A stretch of DNA of 64,000 nt from Planctomycetota bacterium (GTDB lineage: Bacteria; Planctomycetota; Planctomycetia; Planctomycetales; Planctomycetaceae), in contig JAQBWV010000006.1 in NCBI GenBank assembly GCA_027624335.1, positions 1 through 64,000 of the forward strand, read 5' to 3'. The notes beneath the pieces were generated by a model. The model was not told where the DNA came from. It ran no database searches and was given only the letters and a program-made list of their open reading frames with translations. The translations under genes were made by a program, and so were the position numbers. Shown piece by piece: positions 1 through 10,491 of the stretch. How positions within the stretch are numbered: position 1 is the first letter of the stretch; every line of letters starts with the position of its first letter.

Positions 1-113
1 GGTGCGCAAACTAGCCGGAACTGTCGCGTTTGGTGGATTCAGGGCGGCAGTTTGTTTCTTGTAGGCGTTTTCATCCGAAGACGCATTCCTTGTTTCACGA
101 AGAGGAAACTGTC

Positions 114-1127
114 ATGGCTCAAAAACCACGTCGTTCTGGGTTCACTCTCATCGAGTTGCTGGTGGTCATCGCGATCATTGCGATTCTGGTTGCACTGCTG
201 CTGCCGGCTGTACAACAGGCGCGCGAAGCGGCTCGTCGTTCGCAATGCAAGAACAACCTCAAGCAGATCGGACTGGCACTGCACAACTACCACGACACTT
301 CACTGAGCTTCCCCATTGGCGTAAGAACTGCGGCACAGGGTGGTTGGGGTGGGTCGTTCTGGATGGCGCTGCTTCCCTATCTCGACCAGGCACCGCTCTA
401 CGATTCGCTGACGTTTGATGGACGATCCTACGGTTACACCGGGCAGGGAATTGGACAGACGATTAACGGCCCACTTGTCAGAGGCAAAGTGTTCGATTTC
501 CTGAAATGCCCGTCGAGCCCGCTTCCTATTCTTGCTAATACGGGCGGCGGGATTCTCTCGCAAAAAGCTCAATATGTCGGTATTTCCGGTGCGGTTAACG
601 ACGCCGTGGTTAGTGCGAATACCTTCGTGAACTCGACGGCGACGCCGCAGTACAACAGCGACAACTGCTGTAGTTGCCCCTCTCAAGGGATTCATGCCCG
701 CGGCGGCGTTCTGTTGTCTCTCAAGACAGTCAACTTTAAGGACATGACCGATGGAACCAGCAATATTATTGCCATTAGCGAACAATCAGGCTTCGCGACC
801 AATGCTCTCGGACAGGACGTTCAGATCAACAACAACCACGGGTGGATGATGGGAACCGATGGAAACAGTGAGGTCCACCGTGCGCGTCACTTCAACCTCA
901 CGACGATTCGTTATGCGGCTAATGCTGTGACGGAAGTTGGTGGCGCTGTGCTTCCCGGTGTCTGTAATAATGACGGCGCGAACAACGGAGTCTTCTCAGC
1001 GCACACTGGCGGTGTGCATGCTTTGCTGGCGGATGGGGCAGTTCGGTTTCTGTCCAGCAACATGGACCTCAGTATTTTGAAACGAGCGGCGACAAGAAAT
1101 GACGGAGGTCAGTTAGCCGATTTCTAA
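114..1127 (+). CDS. DUF1559-family prepilin-type (pseudopilin) secreted protein
   Basis: [56 protein letters not shown] prepilin N-terminus and DUF1559 signature; ATG at 114 is preferred over the ORF start at 30. Confidence 0.93.
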   Translation: MAQKPRRSGFTLIELLVVIAIIAILVALLLPAVQQAREAARRSQCKNNLKQIGLALHNYHDTSLSFPIGVRTAAQGGWGGSFWMALLPYLDQAPLYDSLTFDGRSYGYTGQGIGQTINGPLVRGKVFDFLKCPSSPLPILANTGGGILSQKAQYVGISGAVNDAVVSANTFVNSTATPQYNSDNCCSCPSQGIHARGGVLLSLKTVNFKDMTDGTSNIIAISEQSGFATNALGQDVQINNNHGWMMGTDGNSEVHRARHFNLTTIRYAANAVTEVGGAVLPGVCNNDGANNGVFSAHTGGVHALLADGAVRFLSSNMDLSILKRAATRNDGGQLADF

Positions 1128-1164
1128 CGGCGTGGCTCTGCGATTCCGGATTCCGTCCAAATTC

Positions 1165-1198
1165 AGTCCCGCCTCGTCATTCGACGGGGCGGGACTTT
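1165..1198 (+). terminator. Rho-independent terminator
   Basis: agtcccgcc...ggcgggact hairpin followed by a short T run, just after the DUF1559 gene. Confidence 0.7.
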
Positions 1199-1238
1199 CC
1201 TGCTTATTCAACCCCGAGTCACAGGTGAGTGAGATCCC

Positions 1239-1703
1239 ATGCAGTGTTCAGTCAGCGTCTTAAGATGTCTTGCCGGTGCGATTTTGTTGGCGACATGCGG
1301 TTGCGGTGATGATGGAAATGCTCTGCCTGAGGGCAAGACTGGCGCCGTATCGGGCACAGTGACCTACAAAACCGCTCCGGTTCCGGAAGGGACTGTTGTC
1401 GTGTTTATGAAGGACGCTGGCGGCTATACCGCGACCGGTAAGACGGATGCCGCCGGCAATTATCAGTTACTGATGCGAAGTGCTCCGCACGTACTGGTCG
1501 GAACATACAACGTCGGCGTGACTCCCCCGTTGCCGGACATGGGATTGAGCGACGATGAAATCATGAAACGCGGCATGGAAGGCACGCTTCCCGAACAACC
1601 GAAAAGCGTCATTCCCGAACGCTATCTGAGTGCCGAAACGTCCCAGCTTTCGTTTGAAGTCAAAGAAGGTGAGAACGCGATCAACATCGAATTGGTCGAT
1701 TGA
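1239..1703 (+). CDS. Putative lipoprotein with carboxypeptidase-regulatory-like fold
   Basis: Lipobox-like LLATCGCG; GAVSGTVTYKTAPVPEGTVV...TDAAGNYQL pattern; downstream of a DUF1559 gene. Confidence 0.75.
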   Translation: MQCSVSVLRCLAGAILLATCGCGDDGNALPEGKTGAVSGTVTYKTAPVPEGTVVVFMKDAGGYTATGKTDAAGNYQLLMRSAPHVLVGTYNVGVTPPLPDMGLSDDEIMKRGMEGTLPEQPKSVIPERYLSAETSQLSFEVKEGENAINIELVD

Positions 1704-1719
1704 CCAACCGCGAGATCAG

Positions 1720-2943
1720 TTACTGGTCGACAGGAACGAGGCGACGTGCGCTTTCCCGGAGCCGCGTCGCCGTTTCCAGCTGCCCGAGCTGAGCGTAGGC
1801 GGCGGCCAGCTCATGCAGCCGGCTGATCTCGGCGGTGCCGACAGCAGTGCTGGCCTGAAGTTTCAGGATGTGGGTGGAGATGTCTGTGAGCCGACGATTC
1901 TCCTGGAAGTGTTTCTGCGCTTCGTCCTGATGCCCTAAACGAAGCAGCACCTGGGCGAGTTTGTAGTGAGCCTGCTTGTTCCGGGGCTGATCCCGGACGA
2001 CCGCTTCGAAATCACGCCGGGCGGTGTCATTGTCGCCACGATTGAAGGCAAGTGTTCCATGAGTTTCACGCGCCAGCATGTTGTCAGGCGATAGAGCCAG
2101 TACTTCCTCGATCTTCTGTTGTGCCTGTTCAGTTTCGCCTTCCAGACGCAATAGCAGAACCTCGTTGATGCGATCTGCGAGTTCGAGTGCAGTTGTCGTC
2201 GTCAGCTCCTCGAAGGAGCTGCGGGCAGCTTCTCGCTCACCAAGCAGAACCTGAAGTCTTACGAGTGTACGCAGCACGAACGCACGTCGCTCAGGATCAC
2301 GTTGGCGTTTCAGAACTTCCCCATAGCTTCTGACGGCGTCGTGCAGCTCCATTTGCTGCTCCTCGGCCTGAGCGACAGCCAGCCAGGATTCGGCGTTGTC
2401 AGGCTGCAGGGTCAACAGCTCTCGAGCCATGGCCATCACGGGACCAACATTGCCAGTTTGCTGGCTTAGAGCGATAAGTCGATGTAACACCGCAGGACGA
2501 TCGCTGCTGTTTGCGGGAATTGCTTCCAGCGAGAAACGAGCCAGGAGCAGATTCCCTGACGACGTGGCTGCGTCGGCCAGTTGCAGCAACTTCTTAGGAT
2601 CTGCGGCAGACGGGTTGGACATCAGACTGAAGCAGCCCAACGCTTCCGCAGGACGCCCGGCCGCCAGCAATGCGCGAGTCCACAACAGTTGAGCGTCGGG
2701 CGCGTCTCCGCCGGCATCGGCAACTGCCTGTTCGAGCATCGCCGCCGCTCGGTTTGGGTCCGTGGCAAGTAATTCGCTGGCTTGCCGACACACTCTGGCG
2801 GTGTCGTTTGACATGGCCCACCAGACTGTTGGCGCGATGATCAGAACAGCGAACACTGCAGCAAAGCGCGGCCAGCGTCGTGACGCTCGACGCTCTGCCT
2901 TGCCTGGTGATCGAGACCTTCGTGAGTTTCTGGAGGCTGTCAT
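1720..2943 (-). CDS. Tetratricopeptide-repeat protein with N-terminal TM helix
   Basis: Repeated TPR-like helices (e.g. DNAESWLAVAQAEEQQMELHDAVRSYGEVLK, NKQAHYKLAQVLLRLGHQDEAQKHF); RFAAVFAVLIIAPTVWWAM TM segment. Confidence 0.85.
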   Translation of the reverse strand: MTASRNSRRSRSPGKAERRASRRWPRFAAVFAVLIIAPTVWWAMSNDTARVCRQASELLATDPNRAAAMLEQAVADAGGDAPDAQLLWTRALLAAGRPAEALGCFSLMSNPSAADPKKLLQLADAATSSGNLLLARFSLEAIPANSSDRPAVLHRLIALSQQTGNVGPVMAMARELLTLQPDNAESWLAVAQAEEQQMELHDAVRSYGEVLKRQRDPERRAFVLRTLVRLQVLLGEREAARSSFEELTTTTALELADRINEVLLLRLEGETEQAQQKIEEVLALSPDNMLARETHGTLAFNRGDNDTARRDFEAVVRDQPRNKQAHYKLAQVLLRLGHQDEAQKHFQENRRLTDISTHILKLQASTAVGTAEISRLHELAAAYAQLGQLETATRLRESARRLVPVDQ

Positions 2944-2944
2944 G

Positions 2945-4723
2945 TTACTCAGTTCCTGAGTCCTCAATGATCACGTGGTCCGTTCCAGTCACCAGTCCCG
3001 CAAAAGTCTCATGTGTGCCAGTGGGCCACACGACTTCGACATCGACGACCGTCCGGGCTGCCTCTACGGCAATCACGATGCATGAATCAGACTGTGACAG
3101 GTATCCGCTTCCGCTCTTGACCAGCCTTACGCAGTTTCGATCGAACGCCTTCACCGTCACTCGTGCACCGACGGGAATCCTCGCGCTGTACCGACCGACG
3201 AGCTGCAGTCGCACCCAGTTCGTCGCGGGAAGTCGGTTTCGCAGAATGGCGGTCGGCTCGTTGATCGAACTGACGACCAGATCAAGCATGCCGTCGCCGT
3301 CCAGGTCGCCGACAGCGGCACCGCGTGCAGCATGAGTCACGCCGAACCAGGTCCCTGCCGACTTCGTGACATCGACAAATTTCCTGCCCTTCAGATTGCG
3401 AAAGACAAACGCTGGCTGACGAAAGGGGCGAATTCCGCGTTTGTATAAAACGTGGCCATTAACGACGTACATGTCCACCCAGGAGTCGCCGTCGAAATCG
3501 TGCAGGCCAGTTCCGAAACCGACATTGACTCGACTTTGCCCTGCAAGGCCGAACGCAGCGGTGGCGTGCTGAAATAACCCGTTGCCGCGATTCTGCAGGA
3601 GTGAATTGTCCTCCATCTCGAAATTGGTGACCCACAACTCACTGAGTCCGTCTCCGTCGATGTCCTCGGCGTCGATGCCCATGCTGCCTTCCGGAGAGCC
3701 ACTTTCGTTGTACGCAACCCCGGATACCTCGCCCGCCTCAGTCAACGACCTGCCGTCCGATCCCAGATAGAGATGGTTTGCCGTGACATCGTTTGCGACG
3801 AAGAAGTCCAGCTGACCATCCTGATTGACGTCGGCTGCCAGAACACCCAGTCCCATACCGTCTCGCCGGACACCGATCTCTTCAGCAATGTCGCGGAACC
3901 GACCGTCACCGAGATTGAGGTAAAGATGATCCGATACAGGGCTGTAGTGTTGTGGCGGACAGACATCCGCAAATTGATCGGGTGACTGTCGGCAGGGCTT
4001 ATTGATCTGCGGCGTCCAGTCGGTGTAGCCGGTCACGTACAGGTCCGCTTGCCCGTCTCCGTCAAGGTCCCCGAATGCTGCCGCTGTGCTCCATGATTGT
4101 ACCGCCAGACCTGCGGAGCTGGTCTGGTCGATGAACGTGCCGTCTCCACAGTTCAGCATCAGGCAGGAGCGGCCGAAACACGTTACGAACATGTCCGGGA
4201 ACCCGTCATTGTCCACGTCTCCCACAACGCATCCATGCGAATAGTCAGTTCCTTCAGGAACGTGACTGTGGTCCGTTACCTCGTTGAATCGACAGTGGCC
4301 AACGTTCCGGTAAAGGCGACAGGTCAGTCCCGACGGAGACGCCGTATCCGGGTTGATCGTCCCGCCTCCGACACAGAACACGTCCAGCAGTCCGTCGGAG
4401 TCGAAGTCAAACATACCGATACCGCCACCGACGGTTTCGAGAATGGTGAATTGACCCGCGTCATTCCCGTTTCGATAGGTGAACACGATCCCCGACGACC
4501 CCGTCACGTCGTCGAACCAGTCCTCTTCACCACGTACACGAGTCGAATCTGGTTGTGCCGTCGCCGGTAGCAGAGTCGTCGCCACCGCGTCCGATGCATG
4601 CTCAAGAGATTCGCTGCCGGTTGCTGGGACTGTGGATTGAGTTGATTCTCGACACGATGACAGTGACGCGGCAATGAATGCGGCTCCGATAAGCATCACG
4701 AGTCTGAAACGGCGATCAGACAT
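2945..4723 (-). CDS. CRTAC1-family FG-GAP/VCBS repeat and ASPIC/UnbV domain protein, lipoprotein signal
   Basis: Multiple FDFDSDGLLDVF / GDLDGDGQADLYV / DVNQDGQLDFFVAND repeats; C-terminal VEVVWPTGTHETF (UnbV/ASPIC); start chosen at MSDRRFRLVMLIGAAFIAASLSSC. Confidence 0.9.
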   Translation of the reverse strand: MSDRRFRLVMLIGAAFIAASLSSCRESTQSTVPATGSESLEHASDAVATTLLPATAQPDSTRVRGEEDWFDDVTGSSGIVFTYRNGNDAGQFTILETVGGGIGMFDFDSDGLLDVFCVGGGTINPDTASPSGLTCRLYRNVGHCRFNEVTDHSHVPEGTDYSHGCVVGDVDNDGFPDMFVTCFGRSCLMLNCGDGTFIDQTSSAGLAVQSWSTAAAFGDLDGDGQADLYVTGYTDWTPQINKPCRQSPDQFADVCPPQHYSPVSDHLYLNLGDGRFRDIAEEIGVRRDGMGLGVLAADVNQDGQLDFFVANDVTANHLYLGSDGRSLTEAGEVSGVAYNESGSPEGSMGIDAEDIDGDGLSELWVTNFEMEDNSLLQNRGNGLFQHATAAFGLAGQSRVNVGFGTGLHDFDGDSWVDMYVVNGHVLYKRGIRPFRQPAFVFRNLKGRKFVDVTKSAGTWFGVTHAARGAAVGDLDGDGMLDLVVSSINEPTAILRNRLPATNWVRLQLVGRYSARIPVGARVTVKAFDRNCVRLVKSGSGYLSQSDSCIVIAVEAARTVVDVEVVWPTGTHETFAGLVTGTDHVIIEDSGTE

Positions 4724-4972
4724 GTGACACTTGCTGTCTGTAAACCGATGGTGCTGTTCCATGTCCGAATACATTCTCGGAATACAAAACCGATTAGAAA
4801 AACGTTTAGACCGTGACCAACGGAAATGCCAGGATGATAGATCGTCCTGCGATTCACGGACAACCGGCAAGCAGAAGGGTGGACGGGCGATCGTGTGTTT
4901 GGCGATTTCGGACACTTCAGGATCTGTCTGATGAAAACTGGTGACGGCATTACCGAAAAATAATTCGGTTTT

Positions 4973-4992
4973 CGTCAGGCAGAGCCTGACCT
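4973..4992. repeat. Short palindromic interspersed repeat, copy 1 (cgtcaggcagagcctgacct)
   Basis: GTCAGGC-aga-GCCTGAC palindrome; the identical 20-mer occurs at 38668..38687. Confidence 0.7.
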
Positions 4993-5266
4993 ACCTGAAA
5001 ACTGATTTGACAACGGCGGGTGAATTGTCGTCCGGCTCTGACGCGACCATGGCGTCGTTCACAATGCTGCATCTCGTAGTTGCCGTGTCCTGATTGAGCC
5101 GCTAACTTAGTGGTCAGTAATGCTGCTGGATGAGATCCTCACTGAATTTGATCTCGGGCATTCATCCCTCCGAGACGTCCTGCCTTGATCGCCTTCCTAC
5201 GGATGCCTGATTCAGCATACTCACTGGCTGGATAGGACTTCTTTCGAACTCGTTACGGGTGACGAA

Positions 5267-8200
5267 ATGAAATTGACGATTGCATGCTCCGTTTCTGTTG
5301 GTCTGCTTCTTGCGGTTCTCTCTGTTGCCGGCGCTGAAGAGCAGCCTCAAGGCACTCTTCCCGGCGTCAGCTTTTACAAAGACATCCGACCGATTCTTCA
5401 GGCGAATTGCCAGGGGTGTCATCAGCCTGCCAAAGCGAAGTCCAGTGGCCAGTATGTGATGACGTCGTACGACCTGCTGATCAAGGCGGGGGAGAGCGAA
5501 GAAGCTCCTGTCGTGCCAGGCAAGCCGGATGACAGCTATCTCGTTCAGCTGATCACGCCGAAAGACGGCAAGTCCGAGATGCCTCGCGGCCAGAAGCCGC
5601 TGCATGAGTCAGAGATCGAACTGGTCAGGAAGTGGATCGTCCAGGGCGCGAAGGACGACACTCCTGAAAATGCCGACGTGAGGTATGACGCCGATCATCC
5701 ACCCGTCTATGTCCTTCCGCCTGTGATTACGTCTCTGGATTTCTCACCGGATGGCAAGCTGATCGCTGTCGCTGGTTATAACGAAGTCCTGCTGCACCAT
5801 GCAGACGGTTCCTCAATCGTCGCCAGACTTATTGGGTTGTCCGAGCGAATTGAATCAGTCCGTTTCTCTCCGGACGGTACGCAACTGGCAGTCGCCGGTG
5901 GCAAGCCAGGGCGCATGGGCGAGATCCAGGTCTGGGATGTCGCCAAACGGGAACTGCTGCTGTCGCATGCGGAATCCTATGACACCTTGTACGGAGCCAG
6001 CTGGTCTCCGGACGGGACGCGGATTGCCTTTGGATGCTCCGACAAAACGGTCCGAGCGATCAACTCAAAAACCGGCGAACAGGTGCTGTTTAACGGTGCT
6101 CACAGCGACTGGGTTCTGGATACCGTCTGGAACCCGACGGGCGATCATGTGATCTCCGTCGGTCGTGACCGAACGGCGAAACTGACAGAAGTGGCAACTC
6201 AGAGGTTTATCGACAACGTCACGTCGATTACTCCCGGAGCGCTGAAAGGCGGAGTCGCGTCCGTCGATACGCATCCAACGCGTGATGAGATTATCGTCGG
6301 TGGAGCGGATGGCGTGCCGAAGCTGTTTCGAATTTTCCGCATCACCAAGCGAGTGATTGGTGACAATGCCAACCTGATTCGCGAACTGGCGCCACTGCGG
6401 GGGCGAGTCTTCAGCGTGGACTATTCGGCAGATGGTCGTCGGGCCGTTGCTGGAAGCAGTCTCGACGGACAAGGTGACATCATCGTCTACGACACCGATG
6501 TTGATACCGGAGCTCCGGACGATATTAAGGTGATCCTGGCAAAACGCGTGAACGCTCAGTCTGATGCCGAGAAGAAGAAAGTGTCCGCGTATCAGAATAA
6601 GTCCCTTCCGGTTATTGCGAAAATCGCCATTGAAGACGCCGGCATCTATGCCGTGCGGTTCTCTGCTGACGGGAAACAGATCGTCGCCGGAGGCTCTAAC
6701 GGCAAAGTTCGAATCCACGAAACTGAGACCGGCAACCTGGTGAAAGAATTCCTCGCCGTGCCGCTGAGCGAATCTGGAAACGCAGAAGACCAGGTTGCAA
6801 TCGTCGACTCTAATGCAGCTCAGATCTCTGGTGCGGCAATAGAACAGCTTTCTGCTGACGACAAACTCGTTTCGATTGAAGCCATTCCGAACGCCATCGA
6901 ACTGGCGGGAGCGTTTGAGAAGAGTCAACTGGTGCTGACTGGCCGCCTGGCGAACGGAACCACTGTTGACGTGACGAGAATGGTTCAGTTCTCCGTTGCA
7001 CAGCCAAACGTGATCAGCGTGTCGAGCAGTGGACTCGTCAGGGTTCTTGGTCAGGGTGAAACAACACTGTCGGCAAACGTCGGCGGGCAGACGGTTCAGG
7101 TTCCAGTTAAGGTCACGTCTGCCCGGATCGCACCGACGGATTACATTCGCGACGTGACTCCGGTCCTGTCGAAACTCGGTTGCAATGCCGGGACATGTCA
7201 CGGTTCGAAAGATGGCAAAGATGGCTTCAAACTGTCGCTTCGAGGATACGACCCAATCTACGACACCAGAGCCTTTACCGACGAACTGGCGTCGAGGCGT
7301 GCGAACATCGCCGCACCTGAAAACAGCCTCATGCTGCTGAAGGCGACCGGAGCTGTTCCACACCTTGGAGGACAGGTTACCAAGCCTGGAGAGCCCTATT
7401 ACGAAATCATCCGTCGCTGGATCGGCGGTGGAGCCAGGCTGAATCTGGCGACCGCTCGGATCGAGTCGATCACGATCGAACCGCAGATGCCCGTCGTGCA
7501 ACGACTTGGGGCCAAACAGCAGATGCGGATTCTGGCAACCTATGCCGACGGGACCGTTCGAGATGTCACTGCCGAATCGTTCATCGAAAGCAGCAACCGG
7601 GACGTGGCTCAGACTGATGCCTCGGGGTTGGTGACAACAGAACGTCGCGGCGAATCGGCCATTCTGGCTCGATTCGAAGGTCGATATGCAGCGACAACTC
7701 TAACGGCGATGGGCGATCGCGATGGATTCACCTGGGTGGATCCAGAAAAGTGGAACTACATCGACGGGCACGTTGCCAACAAGCTTGAGCGAATGAAGAT
7801 CGTGCAGTCCGGGTTGTGTTCGGAGACTGAGTTCATTCGTCGCGTCCACCTCGATCTGACAGGTCTGCCGCCGACCGCGGATCAAGTCCGGAAATTTCTC
7901 GCTGACGAACGTGACACGAAGGCCAAGCGGTACGAGCTGATTGACCAGTTGATCGGAACGGACGACTTTGTTGACCACTGGACGAACAAGTGGGCTGATC
8001 TTCTACAGGTGAATCGAAAGTATCTGGCTCCTCAGGGCGCGACCGCGTTCCGCAGTTGGATTCGAGCAGAAGTCGCCGCCAATACGCCGTACAACGAGTT
8101 CGCTCAAAAGGTGCTGACGGCGGAAGGTTCCAACAAAGACAACGCGGCGGCTTCGTACTTTAAGATTCTGAGAACGCCTCAGGACACGATGGAGAACACG

Positions 8201-10366
8201 ACTCATTTGTGGCTCGCCATTCGATTCAACTGCAACAAGTGCCATGACCATCCTTTTGAGAAATGGACCCAGGACCAATACTACGAGACGTCCGCGTTCT
8301 TCGCGCAGTTTGGTCTGAAGGCTGATCCGGCCTCTGGCAGTTCGAAGATCGGTGGCACGGCTGTCGAGGGAGCAAAGCCTCTGTACGAAGTCGTGTTCGA
8401 TAAACCCGATGGCGAAATTACACACGACAGGACTGGAGCCGTAACGGCACCAGAGTTTCCATTTGACTGCGACTTCGAGGCTCCGGAAAACGCAACTCGC
8501 CGGCAGAAGCTGGCGGCATGGATCACGTCCCGTGACAACCCGTACTTCGCAAGAAGTTACGTGAATCGAATCTGGGGCTACCTGATGGGGGTTGGCCTGA
8601 TTGAACCGCTGGACGATATCCGTGCCGGCAACCCGGCGAGCAACCCGGAACTTCTCGATGATGTCACTCAGAAATTCGTCGAAAGTGGATTTAACGTTCG
8701 AGAGTTAATGCGCAGCATCTGTCAGTCGAGGACGTATCAGCTTTCGATCGCCACGAACGAGTGGAACGCAGACGACAGAACCAATTACTCCCACGCAACG
8801 CCCAAACGCCTTACGGCGGAAGTGCTGTACGACGCGATTCACCGTGTGACCGGTTCTTCACCGAACATTCCAGGAGTGCCGGCGGGGACTCGCGCTGCTC
8901 AGCTGCCGGACGTCGGTGTCAAGATTCCTGACGGATTCCTGACCAACTTTGGTCGTCCCGCGAGAGAAAGCGCTTGTGAATGTGAACGGTCTGCCGGAGT
9001 GTCGCTTGGTCCAATCATGGCACTCGTCAGCGGCCCGACACTCGCAACGGCGCTGGCTGACGAGAAAAACGAACTTACGAAACTCGTCGCTGAACAGACT
9101 GACGATCAAAAACTGATCGGCGAGATCTTTCTGCGAATCCTGAACAGAGTCGCCAGTCAGGAAGAAATTGATTCCGTGATCGCAGCCATGCAGTCAATTC
9201 CAGTGGACGATAAGGATCTGAAGGAAGAACTGGCGCAACGTGAAGCGTGGTGGGTTGACGAGAAGCCCAAACAGGAACGACGGCGAGAAAACGACATTGG
9301 GCTGGCCAAAGCTGATCTGGATGCTTACCAGAAGGAGATTGCTCCGAAGCTCGCAGAGCTGGGAGTTCAACGTGACCAGAAGATCAAAGCCGCTGAAGAA
9401 GCACTGGCGAAGTATCGGGAAGCACTACCACAGGAAGCTTCCAAACGACTCGCACAGGGTGGGAACGCTGAGTGGCACCTGCTGGAAGCCTCCGCGTTAT
9501 CAGCGGTGAATGGCGTCACTCTGCAGAGGCTCGACGACCGATCGATTCAGGCGTCCGGAGCAGCAGACGTCGGGGCCTACACGATCACAGTTAACACCGG
9601 CCTTACTGGGATCACTGGCTTCAGAGTTGAGGCGATGCCCTATGCGAAGGAAAAAGGGGTTGGACCAGGCATTCCTGAGAGTGGCAACTTCGTGGTGACC
9701 GAGTTTGAAGTTCAGGCTGGTCCGTCCAGTAAGCCCGATGAGTTGAAGAAAATTACTCTTCAGAATGCGAAGGCTCCGTTCCTGCAGTCAGGCTTTGATA
9801 TCGCACTGACGACTGATGGCAATGCCGGCAACCAGAATGCGTGGGCGATTGCCAATGCTGGCGATGTGGTTCACTGGGCGACCTGGGAAACGAAGGAGCC
9901 AGTCGGATCAACCGATGGCACCACACTGAAATTTATCATCCATCAGAACCACAGCGCGAAGCAGCATTTGTTGGGGCGATTTAGAATTTCGGCAACAACG
10001 ACTAAGTCTCCTGGCTTGAGTTTGCCGGAAAGCCTGAAAGCGATCGCCGTTGTCGAAGACAAACTGCGGTCGGAAGCTCAGACAAAGACGCTCACCACGT
10101 GGTTCGAAAAAACCGACAAAGGACTGACGGATCGAACAACTGCCCTGGGAGAAGCTCAAAGACCTGTGCCGGAAGATCCGGGAGTCACCAGGCGTAAAGC
10201 TGTTCTGGCTGCGGTCAGCAAAGCAGTTCCTGATGATCCTCAACTTGTGAGATTGCGAACTGATGTGGGCTTCAGTGAAAAACAGATAGGTACCGTTCGG
10301 CTGACGGTGGCGCAGGATCTCGCCTGGGCATTGATTAATACGCCGGAATTCCTGTTCAATCACTAA
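5267..10366 (+). CDS. Giant planctomycete cytochrome: PSCyt1-type cytochrome c, WD40 repeats, BIG2-like, second haem-like motif, DUF1549 and DUF1553
   Basis: Signal peptide; CQGCH; WD40-like segments (SPDGTQLAVAGGKPGRMGEIQVWDV); CNAGTCHGSKDG; RRVHLDLTGLPPTADQV (DUF1549); CNKCHDHPFEKWTQDQYY; RSYVNRIWGYLMGVGLIEPLDDIRAGNPASNPELLD (DUF1553). Confidence 0.92.
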   Translation: MKLTIACSVSVGLLLAVLSVAGAEEQPQGTLPGVSFYKDIRPILQANCQGCHQPAKAKSSGQYVMTSYDLLIKAGESEEAPVVPGKPDDSYLVQLITPKDGKSEMPRGQKPLHESEIELVRKWIVQGAKDDTPENADVRYDADHPPVYVLPPVITSLDFSPDGKLIAVAGYNEVLLHHADGSSIVARLIGLSERIESVRFSPDGTQLAVAGGKPGRMGEIQVWDVAKRELLLSHAESYDTLYGASWSPDGTRIAFGCSDKTVRAINSKTGEQVLFNGAHSDWVLDTVWNPTGDHVISVGRDRTAKLTEVATQRFIDNVTSITPGALKGGVASVDTHPTRDEIIVGGADGVPKLFRIFRITKRVIGDNANLIRELAPLRGRVFSVDYSADGRRAVAGSSLDGQGDIIVYDTDVDTGAPDDIKVILAKRVNAQSDAEKKKVSAYQNKSLPVIAKIAIEDAGIYAVRFSADGKQIVAGGSNGKVRIHETETGNLVKEFLAVPLSESGNAEDQVAIVDSNAAQISGAAIEQLSADDKLVSIEAIPNAIELAGAFEKSQLVLTGRLANGTTVDVTRMVQFSVAQPNVISVSSSGLVRVLGQGETTLSANVGGQTVQVPVKVTSARIAPTDYIRDVTPVLSKLGCNAGTCHGSKDGKDGFKLSLRGYDPIYDTRAFTDELASRRANIAAPENSLMLLKATGAVPHLGGQVTKPGEPYYEIIRRWIGGGARLNLATARIESITIEPQMPVVQRLGAKQQMRILATYADGTVRDVTAESFIESSNRDVAQTDASGLVTTERRGESAILARFEGRYAATTLTAMGDRDGFTWVDPEKWNYIDGHVANKLERMKIVQSGLCSETEFIRRVHLDLTGLPPTADQVRKFLADERDTKAKRYELIDQLIGTDDFVDHWTNKWADLLQVNRKYLAPQGATAFRSWIRAEVAANTPYNEFAQKVLTAEGSNKDNAAASYFKILRTPQDTMENTTHLWLAIRFNCNKCHDHPFEKWTQDQYYETSAFFAQFGLKADPASGSSKIGGTAVEGAKPLYEVVFDKPDGEITHDRTGAVTAPEFPFDCDFEAPENATRRQKLAAWITSRDNPYFARSYVNRIWGYLMGVGLIEPLDDIRAGNPASNPELLDDVTQKFVESGFNVRELMRSICQSRTYQLSIATNEWNADDRTNYSHATPKRLTAEVLYDAIHRVTGSSPNIPGVPAGTRAAQLPDVGVKIPDGFLTNFGRPARESACECERSAGVSLGPIMALVSGPTLATALADEKNELTKLVAEQTDDQKLIGEIFLRILNRVASQEEIDSVIAAMQSIPVDDKDLKEELAQREAWWVDEKPKQERRRENDIGLAKADLDAYQKEIAPKLAELGVQRDQKIKAAEEALAKYREALPQEASKRLAQGGNAEWHLLEASALSAVNGVTLQRLDDRSIQASGAADVGAYTITVNTGLTGITGFRVEAMPYAKEKGVGPGIPESGNFVVTEFEVQAGPSSKPDELKKITLQNAKAPFLQSGFDIALTTDGNAGNQNAWAIANAGDVVHWATWETKEPVGSTDGTTLKFIIHQNHSAKQHLLGRFRISATTTKSPGLSLPESLKAIAVVEDKLRSEAQTKTLTTWFEKTDKGLTDRTTALGEAQRPVPEDPGVTRRKAVLAAVSKAVPDDPQLVRLRTDVGFSEKQIGTVRLTVAQDLAWALINTPEFLFNH

Positions 10367-10491
10367 GTCGAAAGACAGGATGATTATGTTGTTGCGTTCC
10401 TGACCGCAATGTGACGGGACATCTACCGAACGCCAGTCGTTCGGTGATAGCAGGTATCTCATTCCTTTGTGACTAGACCATTAACCAGGGA

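Noticed and set aside
6065-7501. 478-aa antisense ORF
   Set aside because: Lies entirely inside the well-supported PSCyt gene on the other strand; composition is that of a shadow ORF
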